Translations under genes and position numbers: made by a program
Notes under the pieces: model-generated
Seen by the model: the letters and a program-made list of their open reading frames with translations, nothing else
What the model was told of the DNA's origin: nothing
The model's database searches: none
Shown: positions 26,381 through 33,999 of the stretch, in pieces
How positions within the stretch are numbered: the first letter of the stretch is position 1
Layout: each line of letters opens with the position of its first letter
NCBI RefSeq assembly: GCF_010671925.1
Contig: NZ_JAAHIH010000003.1
Coordinates: 1,364,001-1,428,000, forward strand
Reading direction: 5' to 3'
DNA from: Moorena sp. SIOASIH
GTDB lineage: Bacteria; Cyanobacteriota; Cyanobacteriia; Cyanobacteriales; Coleofasciculaceae
Length of the DNA: 64,000 bases

Positions 26381-26797
26381 ATGGCAGCCAGAGATACCTT
26401 CCATGAAGCCGTAAAATCAGCTTTACAGAAGGACGGCTGGTGTATTACTCACGATCCTCTCTATATCAATTTTGCTGAAGTTGAAATTTACATCGATTTG
26501 GGTGCAGAAAGACTCATTGCAGCCGAAAAAGATGAAGAAAAAATAGCTGTTGAAATTAAAACCTTTCTCAAGCCTTCGGCAATTTCTGAATTCCATACGG
26601 TTTTGGGACAATTCCTTAATTATCGCTTTGCCCTCAAAGCAGAAGATCCAGAAAGATTATTGTATTTAGCTATTCCTCTTGAAATTTACGAGACCTTCTT
26701 TGCCCGTCGCTTCGTTCAACTTATTACCCAAGAGTATCAACTAAAATTGATTGTATTCGAGCCAACTAAGGAGGAAATTGTTCAATGGCAAAACTAG
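26381..26797 (+). CDS. xisH: XisH family protein (pair 2)
   Basis: This is a second XisH of exactly the same length (138 residues) as the first, with clear but partial similarity: MAARDTFHEAVKSALQKDGW, IYIDLGAERLIAAEKDEEKIA, VEIKTFLKPSAISEFHTVLG and a C-terminus LIVFEPTKEEIVQW. The sequence divergence between the two xisH genes is large, so this is not a recent tandem duplication; two established pairs lie side by side. It overlaps the following xisI by 13 bp exactly as in pair 1. Confidence 0.93.
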   Translation: MAARDTFHEAVKSALQKDGWCITHDPLYINFAEVEIYIDLGAERLIAAEKDEEKIAVEIKTFLKPSAISEFHTVLGQFLNYRFALKAEDPERLLYLAIPLEIYETFFARRFVQLITQEYQLKLIVFEPTKEEIVQWQN

Positions 26798-27120
26798 AGC
26801 AATATCGGCAATTCGTAAAAGAGATTCTAACCGAATACAGCAGCCACAAACCCGCTTATGGTGAAGTAGAAGTGGAATTAATCTTTGATACCGAAAGAGA
26901 CCGCTACCAGCTTGTCCATGCCGGATGGAGTAATCGTCGCCGTATTTATGGTTCCACCATCCACATTGACCTTAAAGATAATAAGATTTGGATTCAAAAT
27001 GATGGTACAGAAGTTGGGATTGCCAACGTCTTAGTTGAACGCGGTGTGCCTAACCAAGATATTGTTCTGGCCTATCATGCGCCTTACCTCAGGAAATTTA
27101 CTGAATTCGCGGTAGGGTAA
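26785..27120 (+). CDS. xisI: XisI family protein (pair 2)
   Basis: This is the second XisI, again 111 residues, with MAKLEQYRQFVKEILTEYSS, FDTERDRYQLVHAGWSNRRR, the conserved IWIQNDGTEVGIANVLVERG and YHAPYLRKFTEFAVG. Together with pair 1 it gives the order xisH-xisI-xisH-xisI over 1.6 kb. It ends 56 bp before the nicotinamidase start, so transcription could continue into the nicotinamidase gene. Confidence 0.93.
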   Translation: MAKLEQYRQFVKEILTEYSSHKPAYGEVEVELIFDTERDRYQLVHAGWSNRRRIYGSTIHIDLKDNKIWIQNDGTEVGIANVLVERGVPNQDIVLAYHAPYLRKFTEFAVG

Positions 27121-27176
27121 GAAATCATAACTTAGCTTTTTAAATTGTCCATACCAAGAATAACCAGGAGGTTTTG

Positions 27177-27920
27177 ATGGTAACTTCTTTAACCACTCCC
27201 GATGCCACCTTAGCAGCAATTGAAGCGGCCTTACCCATTGACCCTCAGCCCTATACTATTGGCGATCGCCCCACGGGTTTGATCGTTGTGGATGTGGTCA
27301 ATGGCTTTTGCACTGTTGGTTTTGGTCCTTTGGCTCCAACAGAACCAAATCAGCAAATAGCCACCATGGTATCAGAAAGCGATCGCCTAGCAAAAGCTTT
27401 CACAGCCAAAGGTTGGCCAGTCTTAGCTTTTCTAGATACCCACGAACCAGGCAAACCAGAACCTCCCTATCCTCCTCATTGTGAAAAAGGGTCTGGGGAA
27501 GAAAAACTGGTTCCTGAACTAGAATGGCTAGAAACGCATCCCCACGCCACCTTAATTAAAAAAGACTGCATCAATGGTTTTATCGGTTCCATTGATGTAG
27601 ATACTGGCAACAATAGTTTAATTCGCTGGATAAACCAGCACAAGCTAGAAGCCTTAGTAGTGGTGGGAATCTGCACCGATATTTGTGTAATGGACTTCGT
27701 GGTTACTATGCTATCAGCACGCAATCATGATATGGTACCAACGTTAAAAGATATTGCCGTCTATACCGAAGGTTGTTCAACCTTCGACCTCTCGGCAGAG
27801 ATGGCAGCCCAGCAGGGTTTGCCAAAGACGGCAATTCATCCCCAGGAAATCGCTCATCATGTTGGTTTATACACCATGGCAGAGCGTGGAGCGTTCATTG
27901 CTTCTACCATTTTGATGTGA
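27177..27920 (+). CDS. Nicotinamidase, plant NIC-type (isochorismatase fold)
   Basis: This enzyme hydrolyses nicotinamide to nicotinate and ammonia. The 247-residue protein has the isochorismatase-family catalytic triad: D39 in VVDVVNGF, K129 in IKKDC and C170 in CTDICVMDF. Landmarks such as NGFCTVGFGPLAPTEPNQQI, LAFLDTHEPGKPEPPYPPHC, DCINGFIGSI and QEIAHHVGLY resemble plant nicotinamidases NIC1-3 more than bacterial PncA. The ATG at 27177 follows an excellent CAGGAGG site. Next to nadC, nadA/nadB and a NADAR gene it points to a supply of free nicotinic acid. A decayed second copy lies at 35009-35563 and a 5' fragment at 25425. A general NAD-salvage role is the alternative. Confidence 0.88.
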   Translation: MVTSLTTPDATLAAIEAALPIDPQPYTIGDRPTGLIVVDVVNGFCTVGFGPLAPTEPNQQIATMVSESDRLAKAFTAKGWPVLAFLDTHEPGKPEPPYPPHCEKGSGEEKLVPELEWLETHPHATLIKKDCINGFIGSIDVDTGNNSLIRWINQHKLEALVVVGICTDICVMDFVVTMLSARNHDMVPTLKDIAVYTEGCSTFDLSAEMAAQQGLPKTAIHPQEIAHHVGLYTMAERGAFIASTILM

Positions 27921-27987
27921 CCAATCCCAGGCATTGCTGAATCAAGGAATTAATATGAGTGGGGTGGGCATCCTGCCCGCCCGAAAA

Positions 27988-28085
27988 TATAGCGATGCAG
28001 CGCGGTCTTGGGGAGGCAGCGCGGTCTTGGGGGTTCCCCCCATGAGCGACTGCCGTGGTTTCCCCCATGAGCGACTGCATCAAGA
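27988..28085. repeat. Dispersed repeat (GCAGCGCGGTCTTGGGG family)
   Basis: A roughly 95-bp repeat with the core GATGCAGCGCGGTCTTGGGG, then CCCCCATGAGCGACTGC twice. Further copies lie at 50009-50100 (same orientation), 51017-51107 (inverted) and, shortened, 42664-42718. It occupies the 350-bp space between nicotinamidase and the SDR gene together with a degenerate GATGCCAGTTCCAC/GATGCCCATGCCAC tract related to the 17-bp repeats at 35.8 kb. No gene is seen in this gap. Confidence 0.8.
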
Positions 28086-28271
28086 CATTGAAACTGGCAA
28101 GATGCCAGTTCCACACCAGATGCCCATGCCACGGCAAGATGCCTATTACACAGCAAAAGCCCATTACATAGCAAAAGCCCATTAAACCTCACTCTTAAAA
28201 TCATTCCATTATTAAGCAATGCCCAATCCCAAGTTTAAAACCAAGTAAAATTTACCTTTTTAATAAAAAAA

Positions 28272-29075
28272 ATGAAATCTCGACTAACAATTGTCACAGG
28301 TGCAAGCGGCGCTCTGGGTAACAGTTTTATTGAACACTTTATACAGCAAGAAAATACCACTTGCGTAGCCATTTCTAGATCCCCTATGGAAACGGATGCC
28401 CTGCATTGCCAATTCGATCTTCTTGATAGCCAAGCCGCAGAGCAAGCCATCACTAATCTCGACCTTTCGGAAGTTTCTGATGTGATCCTTATCCATGGCG
28501 TAGGCAAATTCAAATATGAAATCGAGACAGAAACTCCCGAGGCAGACTGGGATGAAAAGGGAATTGATGATGAAATATTCTCATCAAACTACCATACCTT
28601 TGTCAACGTAGCCCAGCCACTTGTCGAAAAACTTAACCAAGAGCATCAATGCAATCGCCAGACGACTCTTGCTCTTTGTGGTTTCGGTTCTGTTACCGAT
28701 AAATATAAGATACCTTTCTGGCGCTCTTATACTTACGCCAAAGATACCTTACGGAGCTATATCCAAGACCTAGCTCAGTCAGAAGACTGGCAAGGACTAA
28801 TCAGGGGACGGTTTATCAATGTCAGTACTACAGACACAGGTAATGAAAACAAATTGCGACCCAATGCAACAGCTGAAGAGAAAAAATATTGGCTCAAGCC
28901 AGAAAAAATCGTCCAGCAATCTCTAGAATCTCTGGAGTCCTTGCAGCCTCTGTGGCAGGAAATAGATGTCTATGAACCCATGCCAGGATTCGAGCCAGAC
29001 GACTATTACAGCAATTACGATAAAATTCAAGAAAAATGGCAACGACAGATGGGAGTGCCATCTTCATTAACTTAA
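28272..29075 (+). CDS. Short-chain dehydrogenase/reductase
   Basis: This is a 267-residue NAD(P)-dependent oxidoreductase of the SDR family. The cofactor motif is IVTGASGALGNSFIEH at the N-terminus. VILIHGVGKF takes the place of the usual NNAG segment, and the catalytic part reads CGFGSV...SYTYAKD with YxxxK. The C-terminal half has an extended tail (PMPGFEPDDYYSNYDKIQEK) beyond typical SDRs. It lies between nicotinamidase and nadC; the same order is preserved in the decayed copy at 35.0-37.4 kb, so the three genes belong to one ancestral unit. It probably reduces or oxidises a carbonyl/alcohol of a pathway intermediate; the substrate is unknown. Confidence 0.82.
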   Translation: MKSRLTIVTGASGALGNSFIEHFIQQENTTCVAISRSPMETDALHCQFDLLDSQAAEQAITNLDLSEVSDVILIHGVGKFKYEIETETPEADWDEKGIDDEIFSSNYHTFVNVAQPLVEKLNQEHQCNRQTTLALCGFGSVTDKYKIPFWRSYTYAKDTLRSYIQDLAQSEDWQGLIRGRFINVSTTDTGNENKLRPNATAEEKKYWLKPEKIVQQSLESLESLQPLWQEIDVYEPMPGFEPDDYYSNYDKIQEKWQRQMGVPSSLT

Positions 29076-29210
29076 CTGAATTTTTGCTAAACTTTTAACT
29101 GAGGAGTCTTTCCTATCTCCTGTTTTTGCAAGTTAGGAAAGACTGCCATTGGGAGCTAGGAAGTAGAAATAGTAGTCTAATTGCATAGGAAATTAAATTG
29201 GTTAAGAGTT

Positions 29211-30080
29211 ATGGGAATATTACCTCCCCCAATAGTGTTAGACCCTCTACTCCATCAATGGCTCAAAGAAGATATTGGTAGAGGCGATCGCACCACCCAA
29301 GGTTTGTTCACTCAAGAAGCTAGTTCTGGACACGGACAATGGATTGCTAAAGAAGCAGGTGTAATCGCGGGATTGCCAATTGCAGGGCGGGTGTTCTATT
29401 TATTAAATGAAAAGGTCAGCTTTATCCCCCTAGTAGCAGAGGGAGAAAGTTGTCAGCCAGGGCAGGGTATCGCTCGTTTTCACGGACCATTTGATGCTTT
29501 GTTGATGGGAGAGAGGGTAGCCTTAAATCTAACTATGAGTCTGAGTGGCATTGCTACCCTAACTCATCAGTATGCCGAAAAAATTGCTGATTTGCCTGCC
29601 CAGTTGGTGGATACTCGCAAAACTACTCCAGGCTTAAGACTATTGCAAAAATATGCAACTCAAGTGGGAGGAGCCATTAACCATCGCATGGGCTTAGATG
29701 ATGCGGTGATGATTAAGGATAATCATATTCAAGCGGCTGGGGGAATTGGGGAAGCGATCGCTCGAATTCGTAAGACTATTCCCTATCCTATGACCATAGA
29801 AGTAGAGACAACAACCCTAGCTGAAGTAGAAGAGGCTATCGCCCACAATGCTGATATTATCATGTTGGATAATATGCCAGTTGAGGAGATGGAGGTAGCA
29901 GTTAAGCTAATTCGCGTAAGCAACAACAACATTAAAATTGAGGCATCCGGTAATGTTACCTTAAAGACGATTCGTGCAGTGGCCGAAACAGGAGTAGATT
30001 ATATCTCCAGCAGTGCTCCCATTACTCGCTCTAGTTGGTTGGATTTGAGTATGAGATTGGGGAGTTGGGATAAACAGTAG
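29211..30080 (+). CDS. nadC: Nicotinate-nucleotide pyrophosphorylase (quinolinate phosphoribosyltransferase)
   Basis: NadC converts quinolinate and PRPP into nicotinate mononucleotide with loss of CO2. The 289-residue protein has WLKEDIGRGDRTTQG, the substrate-binding LVDTRKTTPGLRLLQKYA, GGAINHRMGLDDAVMIKDNH, TIEVETTTLAEVEEAI, IMLDNMPVEEME and EASGNVTLKTIRAVAETGVD, all NadC signatures. I chose the ATG at 29211 (MGILPPPIVLDP); an in-frame TTG at 29181 would add ten unlikely residues. The presence of a complete nadC in the accessory region, together with a broken copy (36899-37366), ties the quinolinate pathway to this cluster. Confidence 0.95.
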   Translation: MGILPPPIVLDPLLHQWLKEDIGRGDRTTQGLFTQEASSGHGQWIAKEAGVIAGLPIAGRVFYLLNEKVSFIPLVAEGESCQPGQGIARFHGPFDALLMGERVALNLTMSLSGIATLTHQYAEKIADLPAQLVDTRKTTPGLRLLQKYATQVGGAINHRMGLDDAVMIKDNHIQAAGGIGEAIARIRKTIPYPMTIEVETTTLAEVEEAIAHNADIIMLDNMPVEEMEVAVKLIRVSNNNIKIEASGNVTLKTIRAVAETGVDYISSSAPITRSSWLDLSMRLGSWDKQ

Positions 30081-30188
30081 TATCGCCGTTTATCTCAAGG
30101 GGTATAGGAAGTATACCCTGGGATAGATTTTGAAGGAAGTTCGAGCTTATTACTGTACTATTGACCAGGAGGACTTGAGCAAGCAGCC

Positions 30189-31250
30189 ATGACAGAGTTA
30201 ATGAATGCTGTTATTCTTACCGGATTTGGAGGGCCAGAAAAACTGGTCTATACCCAAGTCCCTAAACCAGTCCCGAAAAAGGGAGAAGTGTTAATTAAAG
30301 TTGGAGCTTGTTCTGTTAATAATACAGATATAAATACTCGTACTGGCTGGTATACTGCAGAGGATAATTTTCAAGCTATCCTGCGAGATACCAAGGAAAA
30401 TGACCTCAATAGTTCCGCTTGCTGGACGCAACATGGGACTGAATTTCCTCGAATTCAAGGTGCTGATATTGTTGGTCAAGTTGTGGAAATGGGTTCCGAT
30501 GTAGAACCGCAACTCCTTCATCAACGGGTTATGGTTGACAGTTGGATTCGTGATGAAACTTTAGATGACTATCAATATGTTGGAAGTGAATTAGATGGGG
30601 GATTTGCCGAATATGCCCTCATTCCAGCGACCAATGTTTATCCGATTAAGTCTCCACTTTCAGATCTTGAACTCGCTACCTTTCCCTGTTCCTATTCCAC
30701 AGCAGAAAATATGGTAACCAAGGGAAGAATTTCAGCAGCAGACACGGTATTGATTATGGGGGCTTCCGGTGGTGTAGGGAGTGCCTTGATTCAATTAAGC
30801 AAAATTAGAGGAGCCAAAGTTATTGCCATTGTTGGCGCGAATAAAGAGCATTTTGCAGAGGAGTTAGGTGCTGATTATGTCTATCGACGAGATCAGCAAT
30901 TAGCCTCTAATTTAGAGCAACATCTTATTACTGTTGCTCTAGATGTGGTGGGAGGAGATTATTTTAATTTGATAATTAAAGCGCTTCAACCCAGAGGAAG
31001 ATATGTTTCTTGTGGTGCAATTGGAAATCCAATGGTTCCTTTAGATTTGCGGGATTTGATTTACAAGGATTTAGAGATGATTGGAGCAACGCGGCTTGAA
31101 CCTGATGTGTTTCAAAGGTTAGTCGGATATCTGGAAAAAGGTATCTTAAAACCTTTAGTTGCTAAGGTTTTTAAACTATCTGACATCAAGGAAGCCCAAC
31201 AATTTTTTCAAACTAAAGGTTTCTTTGGAAAAGTGGTTATAACCCCTTAG
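30189..31250 (+). CDS. MDR-family zinc-independent alcohol dehydrogenase/quinone reductase
   Basis: This 353-residue medium-chain dehydrogenase/reductase is of the quinone-oxidoreductase or enoyl-reductase type. The N-terminal GroES-like part has MNAVILTGFGGPEKLVYTQV, GEVLIKVGACSVNNTDI and IQGADIVGQVVEMG. The nucleotide motif is VLIMGASGGVGSALIQLSK. LQPRGRYVSCGAIG and a C-terminal KVFKLSDIKEAQQFF follow. The structural-zinc cysteines of classical alcohol dehydrogenases are absent. A relic of the same gene lies at 8930-9275. A likely role is NADPH-dependent reduction of a double bond or carbonyl in the product pathway. Confidence 0.87.
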   Translation: MTELMNAVILTGFGGPEKLVYTQVPKPVPKKGEVLIKVGACSVNNTDINTRTGWYTAEDNFQAILRDTKENDLNSSACWTQHGTEFPRIQGADIVGQVVEMGSDVEPQLLHQRVMVDSWIRDETLDDYQYVGSELDGGFAEYALIPATNVYPIKSPLSDLELATFPCSYSTAENMVTKGRISAADTVLIMGASGGVGSALIQLSKIRGAKVIAIVGANKEHFAEELGADYVYRRDQQLASNLEQHLITVALDVVGGDYFNLIIKALQPRGRYVSCGAIGNPMVPLDLRDLIYKDLEMIGATRLEPDVFQRLVGYLEKGILKPLVAKVFKLSDIKEAQQFFQTKGFFGKVVITP

Positions 31251-31303
31251 TAAATAACTCATTGTATAGTTAAGATAACAAAGAGGTAAATTTAGAGCAT
31301 TAA

Positions 31304-32710
31304 ATGAATATCAATTTAAAACTTTTAGATTGCACTCGCTCCAAACACAACCTTACATTACTTTATCAATATGACGAAATAACTTTTACAACTACTCTCT
31401 GGTATTCAACAGTTGACTTTCATCAGCTTGAGTCTGAGTATAGTCAAGAATACATGGAAAAAATTTATTTCCATATTTTGTTATTTCATGGGTTAAAAAT
31501 ATTAAGTTTAAAACCGACTCATCTTGATTTAGGAAAATATGGCAACTATTGGACAAATAATCTAGAAAAACTCTGGGAAGTAAGTGTTGAACAATGTTTA
31601 GGGCAGTGGCGGTATGAAACGGATAATTTAGATTATCAAGGAGCCGAAATCATTCATCAAGATGTTACCACCATTAAAATAGAAGCGGTAACTCTAGTTC
31701 CAGGAAGCACTCCCTTGCTTCTTTGTAATGGTGGTGGTAAAGATAGTCTACTAATGGCACGTTTGTTGGACGATAATAGTGTTCCTTTTGATAGTTTCAG
31801 TATTAACCTACACACCCATGCTAATCCTGAAGAGTTATTTGAACTGCACGAACAACATCTCTATAAACTCCAAAATCCGCCACCCAAGATTCATCGTCAG
31901 TATATTATCGAGTCATTCCTCAATTCTCCAGCAGCTAAACTTCATGGGGTAGAAGGTGTAGAGGTTTCTGAGATTAGAAACTATGAAGACTTACCCCTCG
32001 CTTATGGAATGTTTGGCATTCTTCCCGTAATCCTTCAGGAGAAATATACCCAACTTTGTTTTGGAAATGAAAAAAGTGCTGACAGCGAACAGGTTAAGGT
32101 AGGAAATCAGGTTATTAATCACGCCTGGTGTAAAAGCACTGAATGCGAAATTCTTTATGAAGAATATATTCAACAAGAGTTTATTAGTAATCTAGCTATT
32201 TTTAGCTTACTTAAACCATATTCTGATATATTAGTATATCAGGTTTTAGCTCAAAACACTAGAGGTGATGATCTAAAATTAGTATATTCGTGTAATACTA
32301 GTCCTCCGTGGTGTAAATCCTGCCCTAAATGTGCCTATGTTTATTTATCTTATATGGCTTATCTTACTCCAGAGCATGCAAATGAGGTTCAACACCTCTT
32401 AGGCAAGGAAAATCTTTTTGATCGCCCAGATTTACAGCTTTATTATCGTCAGTTGATGGGGCTAGAAGCTCATAATGCTTTTGAATGTGTGGGGGAAATC
32501 GAAGAAACGAAACTTGCTTTAGAAAAATGTGTTGAACGGGGATTTACTGGAGAGGCGATTAACTGCTATTCTAAAAAAGCCCGTCTAGATAGGAGCGAAT
32601 ATCAAAAGTTGTGGGAAAAATACCACCAACTGGATTTCTCCTATCAGCGTCTGCCGCCAAAACTGATGGAAATCTTGATTGAAGAATGTCAAAAATTGGA
32701 GAATAAATAA
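31304..32710 (+). CDS. MurL-like PP-loop ATP-dependent protein
   Basis: The 468-residue protein has an ATP-pyrophosphatase PP-loop (LLLCNGGGKDSLLMAR near residue 145) and, near residue 345, a cysteine cluster WCKSCPKCAYVYLSY. From memory this combination is the hallmark of the MurL family; MurL epimerises the terminal glutamate of UDP-MurNAc-L-Ala-L-Glu in Xanthomonas, using ATP to activate the carboxylate. MurL-like proteins are also scattered in other genomes without a MurD-type partner. Here it lies among tailoring genes with no peptidoglycan genes nearby, so it may activate or epimerise a carboxylate of the natural product. Assignment at the superfamily level is firm, MurL itself less so. 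There is no signal peptide or membrane segment. Confidence 0.65.
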   Translation: MNINLKLLDCTRSKHNLTLLYQYDEITFTTTLWYSTVDFHQLESEYSQEYMEKIYFHILLFHGLKILSLKPTHLDLGKYGNYWTNNLEKLWEVSVEQCLGQWRYETDNLDYQGAEIIHQDVTTIKIEAVTLVPGSTPLLLCNGGGKDSLLMARLLDDNSVPFDSFSINLHTHANPEELFELHEQHLYKLQNPPPKIHRQYIIESFLNSPAAKLHGVEGVEVSEIRNYEDLPLAYGMFGILPVILQEKYTQLCFGNEKSADSEQVKVGNQVINHAWCKSTECEILYEEYIQQEFISNLAIFSLLKPYSDILVYQVLAQNTRGDDLKLVYSCNTSPPWCKSCPKCAYVYLSYMAYLTPEHANEVQHLLGKENLFDRPDLQLYYRQLMGLEAHNAFECVGEIEETKLALEKCVERGFTGEAINCYSKKARLDRSEYQKLWEKYHQLDFSYQRLPPKLMEILIEECQKLENK

Positions 32711-32771
32711 AATTTTCTACTGGTTGTAAATCTTACACCCCATTGCCACAAAAAATAATCAGGAGGTCTTG

Positions 32772-33884
32772 ATGACAAGCAATGTAATCACAAAAGAGAG
32801 CTTTTTAACAGTTGCAGGTAAACGCTTCCACTATATCTGGTTGCGCCAAAATTGCTTATGTCCCGATTGTCGGCATCCAACTTCTTTCCAGGGGTTATTC
32901 GATCTCAGCGATCACCCCTCACCCCCAGAACCTTTATCTGTAGAGGAGAAGGATGGAGCGATCGAGATTACTTGGAAAGAAGAACCTCCTCATCGGAGTA
33001 TATTCCCTGTTTCCTGGCTGCTGAATCGTGCTTACGATCCCTCGCCTCAGCAGCCCGAAGAGCAGAAAATTCTATGGGATCGGGCTTGGTTAGATACTCA
33101 CCCACCCAAAAAGTACGATATTCATTCCTGTAGTCAAGATATCTGGATGAGTCAGCTTTTCCGATTGGGTTTTACCGTACTCAAGAATATAGCTGCTGAC
33201 GATTTAGATACTTTCATCTCATCCATTGGACCGATTCACCAAACAGAATACGGACGATTCACGGAATTAAAGGCAATTCCAAACAGCACAGATCTAGGTC
33301 AATCACCTACAGGTCATCGGTTGCGACTTCACACTGATCGATGCCACGTCCACGAGCCGCGTCTAGTACAGGTTCTATATTGTGTAGATAACAATGCTTC
33401 TGGCGGCGAATCGTTACTTGTTGATGGCTTTCGTATTGCTAAAGATTTTCACCAAAATCATCCAGACTACTTTCAGATTTTGGCAAAAACCCCCTTGCAG
33501 TTTCAGGATTTTGACCCAATGCGAGGATATTTTTTCTCCCGCAAAACCCCGATTCTAGAACTAGACTGGGAGGGTAAAGTTGCTGGAATCTACTTTAGTC
33601 GCAAGACCTCTACTTGGAATCTACCTTTCGATGAGCTAGAAGCTTTTTATGAAGCCTATTCAGCTTTTTGTAGTTACTTAAAAGATCCAATTTACGAATA
33701 CCGCTTCCGCCTTGAACCTGGAGACTGTTTGCTAGCGCAGAACTTTAGGATAATTCACGGACGAACAGCTTACGATCCCCTCTCGGGACAGAGACATCTT
33801 AGATGGGCTACTATTGCTTGGGATTACATCAGCGCCAGGCATAACTTTGAGATGGTTAAACACCTGTACCTCATGGAAAATTAA
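32772..33884 (+). CDS. Gamma-butyrobetaine hydroxylase-like Fe(II)/2-oxoglutarate dioxygenase
   Basis: This 370-residue enzyme has the two-part build of gamma-butyrobetaine/trimethyllysine dioxygenases: an N-terminal zinc-binding module (YIWLRQNCLCPDCRHPTSF) and a C-terminal TauD-type jelly roll. The iron ligands are H187 and D189 in LHTDR and H329 in RIIHGR; the 2-oxoglutarate arginine is in GQRHLRWATI. Known members hydroxylate substrates carrying a quaternary ammonium group. In the same locus there is a betaine-type N-methyltransferase, so a quaternary (N-methyl) intermediate is plausible. ATG 32772 has a strong upstream AGGAGG. It is followed 115 bp later by a second iron dioxygenase of another family. 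Confidence 0.87.
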   Translation: MTSNVITKESFLTVAGKRFHYIWLRQNCLCPDCRHPTSFQGLFDLSDHPSPPEPLSVEEKDGAIEITWKEEPPHRSIFPVSWLLNRAYDPSPQQPEEQKILWDRAWLDTHPPKKYDIHSCSQDIWMSQLFRLGFTVLKNIAADDLDTFISSIGPIHQTEYGRFTELKAIPNSTDLGQSPTGHRLRLHTDRCHVHEPRLVQVLYCVDNNASGGESLLVDGFRIAKDFHQNHPDYFQILAKTPLQFQDFDPMRGYFFSRKTPILELDWEGKVAGIYFSRKTSTWNLPFDELEAFYEAYSAFCSYLKDPIYEYRFRLEPGDCLLAQNFRIIHGRTAYDPLSGQRHLRWATIAWDYISARHNFEMVKHLYLMEN

Positions 33885-33999
33885 TCAATTTAATGACCGG
33901 TGGTTGACTATAAAGTTGGAGTAACTTACAATATTTTTTTTGTCGTACTTACAGTTACAGCAACAGACACTTTCATAATTCTATAGAGGAAAGGAAAAC

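Noticed and set aside
27934..28219. 83-92 codon frames after nicotinamidase
   Set aside because: They lie in dispersed repeat DNA copied elsewhere in the window.
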